The notes beneath the pieces are model-generated. The model searched no databases, was not told the DNA's origin, and saw only the letters and a program-made list of their open reading frames with translations. Position numbers and translations under genes: made by a program. 64,000 nt of DNA from Tubiluchus corallicola. Its lineage: Eukaryota; Priapulida; Priapulimorpha; Priapulimorphida; Tubiluchidae. The stretch is from NCBI GenBank assembly GCA_030141605.1, contig JAQGDQ010000595.1, positions 1 to 64,000 of the forward strand. The letters run 5' to 3'. This document shows, one piece after another, positions 30,387-44,700 of this stretch; position 1 is the first letter of the stretch, and the number at the start of each line of letters is the position of its first letter.

Positions 30387-32915
30387 CGTAGTGAACTCTT
30401 AGGCTTTACTATTTTAACTCTTTCTTGTATCCTTCATCTAAAATTCAACTTGTTAAAAATTACTATGGTCTTGATAATATGCCAATTTTCCATTTAATTG
30501 AAAGCAAGGAATTCATGCAGTGTATCAGGGATAATAATTTTTTACCTGCCTGTTTTTTGACTTTTTGCTGAGACGGTCTTGTGGAATAGAACTGTGGAAA
30601 AATACCATAGCATAGATATTAAGACAGAAGTCCTATAGTTAGCAAGACTATCAATCACTCATATTAATATTGCTAGGGTTACCGTATCACAGCAACGCAC
30701 ATCATAACATTGCTAAACAACACCAGAGAATGCTGAATAGCGAATACTATATTCTCCGACAAAGCTTGTAGAAAACCATGAACAATTTTCCTTCGGGTGT
30801 TAGAAATGGTATTTTGTTAATGTTTGACAAAGGTTGGAATTTGATTATGGTTGCTAGTTGCTTATTAGGAAATGCTAGTTGTTTTGTTTAGTTGTATAAA
30901 TTTAGTTTGCTTGTACATTTTGTCAACGTACAACTTAAAGCAGTGTGTGATACTTATTTTAACTATTGCAATGTGTGTAGTCCATAGGCTGTTAGCTAAC
31001 TGTTGCTCTATATAACTAGCAGTGCAGTGATGCTAAGCACATAGCACAGATATTTAAGAAAAGTTATGGGGTGGCGTACACGAATGCTCTCGTGCCGTGC
31101 TTTAGCCTTTTCAAAATCATTGCTAATTGCTCATAACCAAACTCTGATGTCAATTAGGAAAGAAACCTCAACTGCCCATGCTAGTGATGTTTTAGTCATA
31201 ATAATAATTAAAATCAGATACACAGATGATCAATCTACAGGGGCGGATTAACCAATAGGCTAACTAGGCTAAAAACCTAGGGCGCTAAAGTTTGGGGGCA
31301 TCACATTTTAGAAAATATTCTATCCTCCTCGGAATATGTGTATACTTTTTATAACACACTACAGGCAGTTACTGAGCCCAGCTTTTATATAAGTGCCACA
31401 TAACGAACAGGTGCAAGTATTACGCAACAACCAGTTGCACTAGCTGCTTGAATATAAGTGCTGTGCAAATACATGTAGTTAATAACGACCACTTAGAAAA
31501 TAGGTCATTATTAATACACCACAAGTAATTATTTAATCTGCTCATTGCATAAACAATAGCAATAGTGGTGGGCGGGACAGAACTATTAGCCTACAGCGTC
31601 AAAAAATCTTGATGTGCCCATGTTAGTCTATTTCGGAAAAACTCTAATTTTTCTGCAGTTTTAAAGTAAAATTACACGGTTAGTATGAACGAAAGCGACA
31701 AGTGCTGTGCTGGTGCTGCACTCCAAATAAGTATTATTACAGTATAATGCACAATGCTAGCTTAGCTGGATAATTTTATTTATTTACTTGCTATTGCTGT
31801 GATACTGCTAGTTGGAGCAAAGCTCAAAAGATTTATCGCAATATTAAATGTCTAGTGTCGTTGGTCCGGTGATGACTGCATAGCATAGTATAGATTTTAT
31901 ACAAAATTATTTGTATAGATTTTAATCTAATTTTCAGTATTACACACTGCATTGCATAGCTTACAAGCAAGACTATGTAAGGGTTGTTCATCTGGTGAAG
32001 ATGATGGAATTAGTACAATGTAGTGAATCAGATGGATACCAAACTGACATTGTTGTTTTCCTTTCTTTTATTGCTTTATTTTAGCAAATTGTGTTGCCAG
32101 GTTCTTTTATTACATGCTTTTCTGTAGGTAGAATAAACACAAAATTGTCACATTATATTACAAAATGTGAATATTGGCAATTTTCTGGTATGTACAATAT
32201 AAATATGATGTAGAGAATATAACAAACTACAAATGTACTTTATGCTATCTTGTATGCTATGCCAAAGTGTGCAGGTAAAAAAATGCACCACAGAAGCTGA
32301 GTTGAGGGTAAACTTGCTTGTTTATTCAGAGTTAAAACAAAACAAAAAAACAACAAATTAGCTTCTACATGATTTCACAAATCCGTTTTCCAAAAACAAA
32401 ACTGTAAAAACTATTCAGCTTCTTTATGATTTCACGTGATAAATTGGCCAAAAAAACAAATGAAAAACATCTTCTTGATATCAAGAAATACTAACTGTCA
32501 AAAAGCAAAAATGAAAATCAATTGCCTTCTTGATTTCACAGACTGATTTTCCAAAAACAAAATAATTTTTTCCAAAAACAAAATAAAAAAATATCAGCTT
32601 TTCGATTTCAAAAAGAAATGATTTTCCAAAAAAATAAAGGAGAACAATGCAGCCTCTTAATTTCAAAAACTAATTTTTAAAGAACGATACAATACAACAA
32701 TTTGATTTGAATGATTTTCCAATGTTCTAAGTACGCAAAGCAACATTTGTATACTCAGATCAGAAATGAGCATGGTACATCAAGTACGAGTATTTGATGT
32801 CGCGAAAAGTTTGTGATGGGACTGTAGCATAAAATTCATTCAACAGACATAAACAATCAATAACCGTTTGCTACACTTTGCCATAGCAACATTCACTATC
32901 TTTTCACGATGTTCA
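30387..32915. other. Region between the convergent CYCS and POLR1B stops
   Basis: Expected to hold both 3'UTRs. A hAT-like left end (caggggcggattaaccaata) begins at 31238 without a right partner. A degenerate direct repeat of about 65-70 bp (gatttcac...ttccaaaaacaaa) spans about 32340-32720. TTTATT at about 32320 could be the POLR1B poly(A) signal on the minus strand. Confidence 0.5.
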
Positions 32916-33134
32916 TCAGTGTAAGTCTAGCTTTACTTTGATACTCATTGCAGCTAACTCTGCCACAAGATAACGAAAGACATGAGGTATGGAAATGAGT
33001 TCAATACCGTCACCGCGTTTGCATGCGTGACACGTCCATTTTAGTTCACTTTCCATGATTCCCGACGAGATTTCATGGACGGATTCTTCAATCATGGTTG
33101 ATAACAGACTTCCGCAGTGCTTACACACTTTTGC
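32916..33134 (-). CDS. POLR1B: POLR1B terminal exon
   Basis: Encodes the C-terminal zinc ribbon (VCKHCGSLL ... TCHACKRG) and the end [20 protein letters not shown] 35-bp tandem duplication immediately upstream (33137-33205) repeats the polypyrimidine tract of its acceptor. Confidence 0.95.
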   Translation of the reverse strand, partial: AKVCKHCGSLLSTMIEESVHEISSGIMESELKWTCHACKRGDGIELISIPHVFRYLVAELAAMSIKVKLDLH

Positions 33135-36100
33135 CTAAAAAAATGATGCAAAATGATTGCAAACTAACATCAAAAAATGATGCAAAATGATTGCAAACTA
33201 TCAGTTTGCTTAACTGGCAGGGAATAGTAAAAATTGCTAACTGAATGTGGATCACAATCACACAGTAAAAGCTGCGTGCAAACTACAGCTTCAGTAGACT
33301 GGTGCAAACAAAGTTTTTCCATTGAGTGCGAATGAAACTCTAGAACAGGGGTGTGCAAACTGCGGCCCGCGGGCAACTTGCGGCCCGCCGAGAGATTTGT
33401 CAACCTAATGAAAGTGCGGCCCACGCGATCCAGCTGAAGTCTGCACCAATATCGCAAAGATAGTGCGGGTAGTTTTTTCCTGTAGATCGGATGGCATTAA
33501 CCCTTACAAGATCGTTGTCACTTAACGTCACTGTCGGACATGACGAAATATATGGTTTTTAAAATAAATTTTAATAACTTCTAAAATAATTTCTTGAGTG
33601 TAGTAGTGCAGTAGTAATGATGTGCGCGAATTGGATGCAAAAAAAATCGTTATTAGGTCCTACTGTACTTGGCTCCTTGACCAAACTGCATGTGTCTCAC
33701 AGGAATTGCGGGAATGTTTAATGTGGCCTGGCTGGTCAGGTAAATTGCACACCCCTGGTATAGAATGTCGCTTGTTGCTGTTATTCATGTAAGATTGAGC
33801 ATCGAATGAGTTTTTTTAGCTCAAACTCAATTTGAACCTAAAATTAGAGATTCAAATAATTCAGCTCTTCCATTAACCGTTCTTTACCATTAAAACATTT
33901 GATAATGATGTGGTTTTTAGCATTCTTGACATTCATTTTAACTTAATAAACTCGTTTGGGCACTTGTTGTGGAGACCAGGAACTACTTATATCTTTAATT
34001 TTGAAAAAATAGGCTTTGTGGAAGTTGGAATTGTACATTGTAGTTAGGTGCTGCCATCTATGTGCTAATCTTGTTACATTCTACCAGCTAACTTGCCTTC
34101 AGTATAATTGTATGGTTCAGTGACTACATACACACTGGTCCTCTCCCTATCTAAAATTAATGGTTGTTGTGAAGCCTGTGCAACTCTGCATAGGTCAAGT
34201 TCTATACCTGTATACTGACTGTGAAACAGGTTTTACTGACTGTTTTTTGCTTTCTAGTTTTTGCTCAATGTTCAGTGCAGCAGTTTTGCTACTCATGTTT
34301 TCTGTAGTTTAATAAACACTTTTCTGTTGTGTGCAGTACAAATATTTATTATAGATTTTTGGTTCCTATTCATACTTCTCTGTACCTAAACTCAATTGTA
34401 ACAAAGTGACTGAACAACAACTTCAAAAATGACTTTCACAGGCTTATCTATCGCGTGAGCCTATAATGAGTGAACTAGCGAGGAAAAGAAAATGAACGGG
34501 AATAATTAGGATAGACATTTTTCATTCAACAAAAAATCCTATAAATAATAAGAAAAGCTACCATGGTTTTATCAGAACATTCAAACAGTCTATCTTGAAT
34601 CAAGAAGGAGCTGCCATGTGCAAGCAATGAATCTCTTTCCATTTCGCCAAATCTTACTCCTCCCGCCCTTTTCCTCCCTTTGATGGGCTGCTGAGTGAGT
34701 GCATCAACAGGACCTGTTGTCCGTACCTACAGAGACAAAGATGTAAATGATTGAGTGAATTTTCCTTCATTTGGGTAAAACTGAAAGACATGTTAGACAT
34801 TTGGAGCAATTAAACATTAGAATGAGGGTCTGACCTTAACATTAAATTAAGATTCTCCAGCCTTATCGTCTGCTATAAGTGAACAAGCAAGTAGTCACAG
34901 TGTGTGGTTGGTTATGAAAATTAACCAATTCTCAAACTTAGTACATAAACGGGCGGATGCCGAAAAACAGTTTCTGGGAAATTTCATCCTGGAGGAAGGA
35001 CGTATTCACACGCAAAGGCTAATATCACTGCACCAATATGCGAGACATAAAAGAACTACTGTTACAGCAAAGAGACCCAGGGATGAGAATAACAAATTGC
35101 AAAAAACTCTGAAACAGGCCGGGGGTTTGGGGGCCGCGTAGGCCATAGAGAACCTCTAAGCGGACTTAAAATATCAGTTACCTTGTTTCATGCATAATTT
35201 AAAATACCCAACTATCAAGGATACATGATACCTAATTGTCTCAAAAACGCCCAAGTACTGGTCGCTCCTATGCAAAAGTATATAAAAACTGTCTGCAATT
35301 GACTCAAATAACTCAGCATAATTGATTCTATATTTTTATACATAGAGATATACACTTGGTTACACTGATGTACCTGATGTAAACAAAGTGACGGCCTGTC
35401 AACTAGCGGTCAGCTTGTGAAATAATGTACTGGGTCCGTAAAAATTTTCTCAACGAATTTACGCGATTTACAAAAATGGCACTACAGGACCTCCAAAAAC
35501 TCGGAATTCCGCGTATCCGCGGAAAATTCTCATCCCTGGGCTAAAGCATCGATTACCAGACATGCGGAACGCATTATGTGTTATTGAGTATCCAGCTGTG
35601 TACAAAAAATCGATAGGAACAGCTGCAGAAAAAATAACGCAATAATGCAGGTCTGATAAATCGGTTCATTAAAAACAATATAAAGCAATTTTCACACAAT
35701 AACTTATTCCTGGTGTGTAGTAAATAAGACCTTTGTCAGTTCAGTTTTTTTTTTGTATGAATACATTTTATTAATCTCAGAATTAACAAGTACAGTTCAA
35801 TTGTCAGTTCAGTTTCAGAGGATTAACCATGATTAACATTCAGCTGTAGTAGAATCTTCTGTCACTGAGTGATGAAATCTGACTTTCAGTGCAACAAACT
35901 GTACGATAAAATCATAAGGCACATGAATCTAGGGTCTTGATGCTATGGGGAATTTAAACGTTTTAATTTGCTGATATACGCTCCTCAGAGAAGCCTGGTT
36001 TAAGCATTTGAGTGAAACACCTTTGTTGTACTTCAGAGTTGAGAAGCATATAATAGAAATTGTATGAAAACTAACATTCAACATTGCTTGACCACTTTCA

Positions 36101-39100
36101 TGTTATGTTACAAGAACTGATTTAATCCAATTAAAAGTGAACCATGTGTCACATATATTAATTCTACTGGTATGTTATATATAGATAAGATTCGAGGCTA
36201 CAGCTCGGACGACGGCACCATTTGCGGCGATCTATACATCAAACGAAAGGTCTCGATCTAGTGTCATGCCATTGATGGTTTATTTTTCGAATCGGGAGCA
36301 CCGGGAGGAAAGAGGGGGGCGAAAAACCTCCAAAAATGGCCCTTTTTCGGCCGTTTTTTGCAAAAGTTATACGCCTGAGATCTCCGGATCGGCGTTTTCC
36401 CGGACCCAACTCGCGATTTTTTCGAAATTTTGCTCAAACAGCCTGTAGAAAAACGTTATAGCGGCACCTGGTGGGACTCTCGGAAGGAGATATATAACTC
36501 TTTAGAAAGAGGAAGAACAGGGCTACACGATGATGTGGGCCATGCTTTAAAACACGTCCACTAAGAGGAGTGACGACGAGTTAATTAGATGTTCCATTTT
36601 CGACAATTTTCGCTTAGAAAACTGCTGACGCAAAGCCATTGTTCTGCCGTCATCCATTATACTCTGCTTATAACTTTAATTCAGTAAAAACTGCTACTGG
36701 CTTTGCGTTAGGAAAATAAACGAACACTAGGTAGGATGTTCGCGCATTGTTTATTATGAGTGGGTTTATACGCAAAATGTTTTTGTGGGGCCTTTGCTAG
36801 TCTGTTATTAATTGCATAACCAGTTCACGTTTGATTCTGGATGCGTCTGATATCACCAAGTGATCGACATAATAGCTGGTTTGCACAGAGTTTGTAATTT
36901 ACAAATTTGTGATGAAACAGTCCACATCATATCTTGAAACAACAAATAAATGAAAAAGTGAAGAAATACAAGCATGAATTCTCTAATACGTGCCAATATT
37001 TGCAATTTCACAGCAAATGCGCAAAATTTCAATACCTGGTACTTGTCAGCAACCATGTGCCGCAACCGTTGATAATAAACAAGACCGAAAAAGATGTCAA
37101 CCTCCATCTCCCTGCCGTCTACTCCGCTGTACATTCGCTCCGTGCCGTAGTAATTGTAGCCGGCTCTGCAGAGGCTCTTACCAAAAAAGTCTGCAGAAAT
37201 TAAAGTACTCGTGAAAGTCATTTTCGAAGTTGTTGTTCGGTCACTTTATTATGATTGAGTTTAGACACAGAGAAGTATGAATAGGAACCAAAAATCTATA
37301 ATAAATATTTGCACTGCACACAACAGAAAAGTGTTTATTGAACTACAGAAAACATGAGTAGCAAAACTGCTGCACTGAACATTGAGCAAAACTAGAAAGC
37401 AAAAAACAGCCAGCAAAACCTGTTTCACAGCCAGTATACAGGTATATAACTTGACCTATGCAGATTTGCACAGGCTTCACAACAACCATTAATTTTAGAT
37501 AGGGAGAGGACCAGTGTGTATGTAGTCACTGGACCATACAATTATACTGAAGGTAAGTCTGCTGGTAGAATGTAACAAGATTAGCACATAGATGGCAGCA
37601 CCTAACTACAATGTACAATTCCAATTTCCACAGTACTCATCTAAGAACCCATCCAAGTACTAACCAGGCTCTACATTGCTTAACTTCGGTGATCAGACGA
37701 GAACCGGTGTTTTCAACGTGACATGGCCGTAGACAAGTAAAGGGACATGTAAACATGAATTAACTCTATCAGATCGGGAGACGCTGATTTCATCAGACAG
37801 TTTGCAAGCATTTAGTGTGGACGCTCACACCACAGGGCACATAGAATATACTACCTTTGCTACCATGTTAATCCGCTACTCACCACTAGCAGAATTCTCC
37901 TCGGAGAATGTGAATGGAGTGCTATCATGAATGATACCGTGCATTGCAGCTGATTTGCCAGCCATGGCTTCTATCATCATTCCTACGTGTAAAAAACTGT
38001 TTAATGGCTTCTCATCTAAAACTGATCTTACTGATCAAAAATTTAATCCATATTGCACTATATGCAAGCTAGAATTCAATGCAGAAAGTCGTGTACCTGA
38101 ACTGTTCCTAAAGGAGCCATGAGCAAGAATTTAATGCATAAGTCATAAGTCATTTATTTCACATTACACATTTACAATAGTTTCATGTACAATATCTAGT
38201 GAAAGGGCCTACAATGGATATAATACAAATAAGAAATACTGCACAGGAAAAGCCTCAAACACTGTTCACCTATACACGAAGGTAAATGTGTTGCGGGCAA
38301 TCAAAAGCAGGGCTTGTTAGATTGTCCCACACAGTGAAAGAAAAAAAAAGTAATGGAGATAATCTGAAAATTTAAAGTGAATAGTGATAAAAAAACATTA
38401 GTGCTTAAAATGGAATGATGTAATGAATGAAGCTCATATATAGGATGATATAAAAGATAGAAAGACTATTATTTGTTAATAGTATGTAAAATTAAAATAA
38501 CTTGATTAAGCTAACACCACTGTTTTTCAACTACTGTGAGGATGGATACTGATAGAAATTTTGATTACTCATTGATACTTGCTTAAAATTTGATTTTTTA
38601 GCATTTTCTTAAATCTAGTAATAGATCTGCTATTTTTTGCGGATTGACAAATCTCATTCCAGACTTTTGGTCCTTGATATATTATAAATTGTTTAGCTAT
38701 GTTGGTTCTACAGAAAGGCACAGTGTATTGATTAAATCTTGTATTATGTCTCTTAGATGTCAAGTGTATCTATGCATGCCATAAGTGAGCCAGAATTCAA
38801 CAACCTGAACATTCGCGATGTGTGTACGTGTAACAACAACAACTGATTTGAAGAAACCAAAACACTTGAAATTTAGCTTTAAGATTTTATTCTGAAGTGT
38901 CTACATAAACAGCGAAGTAGTGTCCTGTTGAAAAGCAGAAAACCAAGTGGCCAAAACTACAGGTGAAATCCTTTAGGTGTGAAAACAGGTTTAGAGATTA
39001 TGCGTTCATAGAGACTGTAGAAGCCAATGAAAATTTAAACAGTAAAGAGAAAGATTTAACAATTTTAACAAGAACACCTGAAAGGGGCAGCGCTAAAAAT

Positions 39101-41686
39101 GGTATGATGACAATACAACATAAATTTAAATTTAGAGTAATTAAAATGATTTTCTTCTGTCCAACAACAGTGAAACAACATGGAAGTTACAATTCGACAA
39201 GAAACATCTCGGCACGGGCACTAGCCAATCAGAAATGAGAAAAAAATCTACTATCATGTGATAACTCACCCGATTCACGTTTAAATTAATAAAATGCAGA
39301 TATATGGAAATTATTGTATGGAAATTAAATTTTTAAAATGTTATAAAGAATGTGATTTGTTTATGTAATCTACATCCATAAACTGTAGAAATTTACTTAC
39401 CTATGGTCATACGAGAGGGGAAACCATGGGGGTTGAAGATAATATCAGGAACCATCCCGCTCTCGGTGAACGGCAGATCCTCTACAGGCCAGAATTTACT
39501 ACAAATGCCTTTCTGTCCATGTCGACTAGCAAATTTGTCTCCAATAATGGGATTCCTCTGAAAGGATAAAACAAGCTAACTGCGAAAATTGCCAGTATGT
39601 TAAAGCAGACGGTAGTTTCATTGTCTGTGACCTCCAAAATACTGTAAACTAAGATGCTGCTCATCGAATTACAATTCTGGGGCCGTAATTTTGGGGCTGG
39701 TTACAAATTTGTAAAATTACTTTATAAGGTTCAATGAATATCATGTCCCTTACTGTCGTACTAATAGTGCCAGACATGTACAGATATGTGCAGTTGTGGA
39801 TTCTGCAGATAAAGAAGAAAGTCACATCTATCCATCTCTGCTAGAGATAACTCACATTTATTCGTAGTTGAATCACAACTTTTGTTAGTTCATCCTTCCC
39901 TGTATCGCTGCCAAGAATCTTAATTTGCTCCACGTAAGCTGACTCCATGCCCTTAAACCTTTCAACTTTGATCAAACCAGTTTGTAGGTTCATGTAACTA
40001 TAATATGGATCACCTTGTTGTAAGTAGGTGCCAATGGGTGGAAGGCCATCTGAATCTAAATTGTTCTGAAAAACAAAGTATAAATTACTGGGAGCATAGT
40101 TCACCTAGATGTACTTGTATCTCTTGTGGGCAATAGAACAACTTGCTCAAGTGTTCTCTATATATGGTTAGTAGAATGAATCTTGAGGAAAAACTAACCC
40201 AGCTATATAAACAAAATATTTTTACAAGCCTTCTCAATTGTGTTCTTACTTAATGCATAACTAACTGTTCTTGTAATTGTATGGCTATAAAACTTATCTA
40301 CGGCCATATCACGTTGAAAACACAGGTTCTCGTCTGATCACCGAAGTTAAGCAACGTAGAGCCTGGTTAGTACTTGGATGGGTGACCGCTTAGGAATACC
40401 AGGTGCTGTAGGCTTGCGAGATGTTCACACTGTGTCTCGACACTAGTCGGAGGAGTTGCACAAGCAGCCAACGGCTAGAGGGCGGAGGAGGTCAAGTGAC
40501 CCAGCGGCCACGTGTAGAGGAGTAAACCTTCCAAATCAGGAGTGGAGCTCCGAAGGCGGACCAGTGCAGCATGTTCACTGACTCCGGCAGCTCCTGAAGC
40601 CAACCTGGTGCCAAACATATCGCTCTGCTTTCCTTTGGACTACACCAGGGAGGAAGAGAGGGGGTTCCTGTTGTCTGGGCAACTCAGGATCTCCATACAC
40701 CTTGCCCAGGCGTGCGCCCCGGAGACGTTCAAGGATCGCACTGCTCAGCCGCAGTCGACGCTGCAGCTCCATCAATGTGATTAATAACTGACTCTCTTAG
40801 CGCACACTCCATTGTCTTCCGAGACAGAAGGATGCCATCAATAAAACTTATAAATGACGTATCTACTCTCTGAAAGGCTTTTATACAGGTTATACCTGTT
40901 AGCCAATCAGGGTTTGGTTAATTGTTCATTGTTTTCATTATAAATGTACCTATGATTGTACTATTTCTTATCAAAAAACATTGTTTAAACTAACAAAATG
41001 TTGTTCCAATTTAATATAATTAACTTGATTAATCAGCTGAAAATATCGAAATTTCTTTTCAGATCATCTCAACTAAACCCCGACCAAAATGTTACATTCT
41101 TTCAAACTATCCAAGACTATATAAAATCTATGCACTGCTTTCCATCAATTGATTGTTTGTAGTATTACTAATTTAACATCAATATTTATTTAAAGGAAGA
41201 CAGGATGATTTTTCATATACTACCCCATTTTCAAATACGGTAAAAATTATACATTTTAACACCAATCATATTGCAAAGCGTTTCTGGTAATAAAAAAATG
41301 ATTAATATCTTAATTAATGGCGGGCGAGCCCAACTCGTGATGACATCACAAACTAATATAATTTTCAACATCAAAAACCTTTCATGAGCGTGCGTTGCAT
41401 GTGTTTGTGAAAGCGAAAATTGAAGTACAATGCTACAGAAAGAGATTCAGTGTGTTGTACTAAAACTAGGCAAGCTTTGAGATAAAAATTTAAATTTCAC
41501 ATTTACCACTGTACTCATGCATGAGCTGTCGAACATGTGCAGTTCATCGAAAACTAGCACATCTGAATTGAGAGGTATAGCACTTGTTTTATATATATAA
41601 ATATGTATATACATGAAGGTAGATAAACAGAAAAGAAAGTAGTGAGAGAGAGAGACAGAGAGGGTAGAGGGGGAGAGTGAGAGAGG

Positions 41687-41782
<96 letters not shown>

Positions 41783-44700
41783 AAGAGAGAGACCTGAATG
41801 CATCTTACCTTAACAAGTTCATCACTTGGGTTGCCACAAAATCGTAAAGAGCAAGGCCCTCGTTCATTGGATTTCGTTTTTAAGTTGATCATCTCACATT
41901 TGTAAACCATTCCGTGTGCAAAGCCTCTTTGATATGAGGCTTTATTAATAATCATGGCATCTTCCATGTCATACCCCTTTCCAAAAGTAACACATTTAAT
42001 TTTACACTACAAAGAAATACTGTTGGAATAACAAGATATTCAGGAACGTGAACAATAATTATAAAAACGTTCTAGCGGTGCCCGGTGGGACTCTCAGAAG
42101 GAGATATACGGCTCATCAGAAAGAGGAAGAATGGGGCTACACGATGATGTGGGCTATATTGTAGGGCAGGTCCACCGAGAGGAGTATCAACGAGTTAATT
42201 AGGTGTTCTATTTTCGACAATTTTCGCTTAGAAAACTGCTGACGCATGCCATTGTAGTGACGTCATCCATTATACTCTGCCTATAACTTTAATTCAGTAA
42301 AAGCTGCTTTGCGTTAGGTAAGTAAACAACGAGTAGGCAGGATGTTATGGGCTTTGTGTTATAAATGAGGACTTGGTAGGATGTTCGCGTATTATTGATT
42401 ACACGTGTATTTTTACGCAAATTTTTTTGCGGGGCCTTTGCTAGTTAATAATTAAAGCTATTTGAACTAGACCATTAATTAAAATGCAAAAGTAACAAGG
42501 AATCAATAACGGATTACCCTTGCTAAAAGTAATCAGTAATGAGTAATCTGATTACAATTTTTTCGAAGTAATCAGTAACCATACCAAATTACTTTTCAAA
42601 AGTAAGGAACCCGACGCTGCCTATGAGTGATATTAGTTATAACTTACCGTATACGAAATAACAGCAACAATGGCATTCGTTCCGGATGGATAATTATCAC
42701 AGGAAAGCATCTCGTACGATTGCGGTCTCACCAACGCGGATTGGGGAAACAGCAACCGGTAAAGCTTGTTATCGGAGCGATGACCAAACGCGTGCAGTGG
42801 CGTACCCATCGTTTGCTTACCCATCTGACACTGGTACATGTTTCTCGGACTTTGGTTGAAGTCCGGAAACGGTATGAGCGCCGCGGCATCGCTGAGTATG
42901 CAAGTTTCGCTTAATTCTTGATGTGTGGTGACACCGTGCACAGCCTCCTCGGGTTTCAAGCAGATGTTCAGATAAACTTGTTCAAACGTGCCAATCATTT
43001 CCACTGTTTTCGTGGCAAGATTTATCACGGGTCGTACCATTCGTGCCATACTAGTAAAGAGGTATAGGGCTGGATACTGACTAGCCACCTCAGTTTTCTC
43101 TACTAAACATATTTCCATTAATCGCGGTACCTAAAAGGCAGAAGGTATATTGTTAAGGTCAGTTTCTGGTGTAGGTGGCAGCACCTATGTGAACTTACCT
43201 GTAATTTTACCTGTGAAGTTGTAAATTAGGTTGTGCCTCGCTAAACACGCTCACAGAAGCCTCAGCAAACGTTAAACAATGTTTAGATACATTTTCAAGT
43301 AATTATTTGTAGCGTCTTTACCTGATTTGCTGTAAACCAGTATGACGTTTCAAGGATCTATTAAGTTGTTATAGCCGCACGATGTGAGTAATATTTACTT
43401 TATTATCTTAAATTATAATAATTAGATGATTTTACATTTGTAATCTGTGAAAAGCAGTCAAATTTATTATTTTCATTTTTTTATATATACAGAAATAAAG
43501 ATTTCTGAGAACACCATATGCTATGAAGGAAATTCTTTTGTGTTCCCGTCACATATATCATAATAGACCAAACTGGCAGTTAAAAGATTGTTAATCACAA
43601 TAAGATTTAATAATAAAAAAAAACAATATTTTGCGAAACCACAGCTCAGTTCATCAGGTTACGTAAATTAGTCACACAATGTTACAATGTTAACCGCTCA
43701 ATGGAAGCCCTTGCACAAGATCGCTCAGCATGGCGGAGTGCCATCACCTCGGGGGCTAAGACAGCAGAAGCGAAAAGAATTGAGGAGGCAGAGGAGAAGC
43801 GCAAGAGACGCAAGGCATGTGACACTGCCCAACAACAGGTCCAAACACCCAGCCTCACCTGTGCCAAATGCCAAAGAAGTTTCCAGGCCAGAATTGGCCT
43901 AGTCAGTCACCTTCGAGCTCATCAAAGGAATGACAACCCCTCGAACTGACCTTTTATCCCTGTCACTATGGTCATCTTCGATTCAAAGGACAAACATCAT
44001 CATCATCATCATCATCATCGTTACAAAATGTAAAATTTTAAAACAGTAACTTTAATATAAACAAATTACATCACACAATAAAGTGGAATGGTAGAATGGT
44101 TGCCATGGTAGGTCAAAATGATACTTATTAACTGGAGAGGAAACACTTATATTCTGCTGCCGTTTGATATGGAAGTAATTATCCAAATTTGCACATACTG
44201 CAAATGGTTGGAAATGATTCTGAAGTTACTGAAAAACCCATAAGAATGCATGTATACTGGCACAGAGAAGTGAGTAAGGGGTTATAAAAATAGTATTTTT
44301 AGTGTTTTTGAACATTTTGTTGATACGTTGATGCTAGAATACAAAAGTCTAATATATTTAGCATTTGTTTTCATAAAAAACAAAAAAAATTGGCATTTGT
44401 CCCAATTTTCAGTGCATTCTACTTTGAAGCACAATAATGTAGTTTTAGCTATGCCAACTTATGGATGGTTTTGGTTTGAAAGGACATATATTGTGACATC
44501 ATAATAGTTCACATATAAATTTCAAAAAAAAAATACATGCAAGTTATTTCTTACCCTCTCTTGTTGTGTAACTTTAAAGTACCGCAAGATGTTGGCAAAT
44601 TTTCTAGCAGCGTCATGAGCAATCCATCCAATCATCTTTCCATCTAACATTACCGGGTAATGACTAGAAAACCTTCCTAACGCAGCGTCATTTTCAAGCA

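Noticed and set aside
34017-37632. A complete LTR retrotransposon between the two family-1 LTRs
   Set aside because: The LTRs are in opposite orientation, each has its own target duplication, and the DNA between holds POLR1B exons.
40298-40418. Functional 5S rRNA gene
   Set aside because: It continues into the SINE body without a T-run terminator and is bounded by target duplications.
41447-41967. Long SLSLSL peptide frames on the minus strand
   Set aside because: They are the (GA)n tract read through next to POLR1B exon 14; the exon ends at 41809.
43687-43949. Host C2H2 zinc-finger gene
   Set aside because: The Arg/Glu-rich segment plus single finger, followed by a (CAT)n tail, is the familiar 3' end of an animal LINE ORF2.
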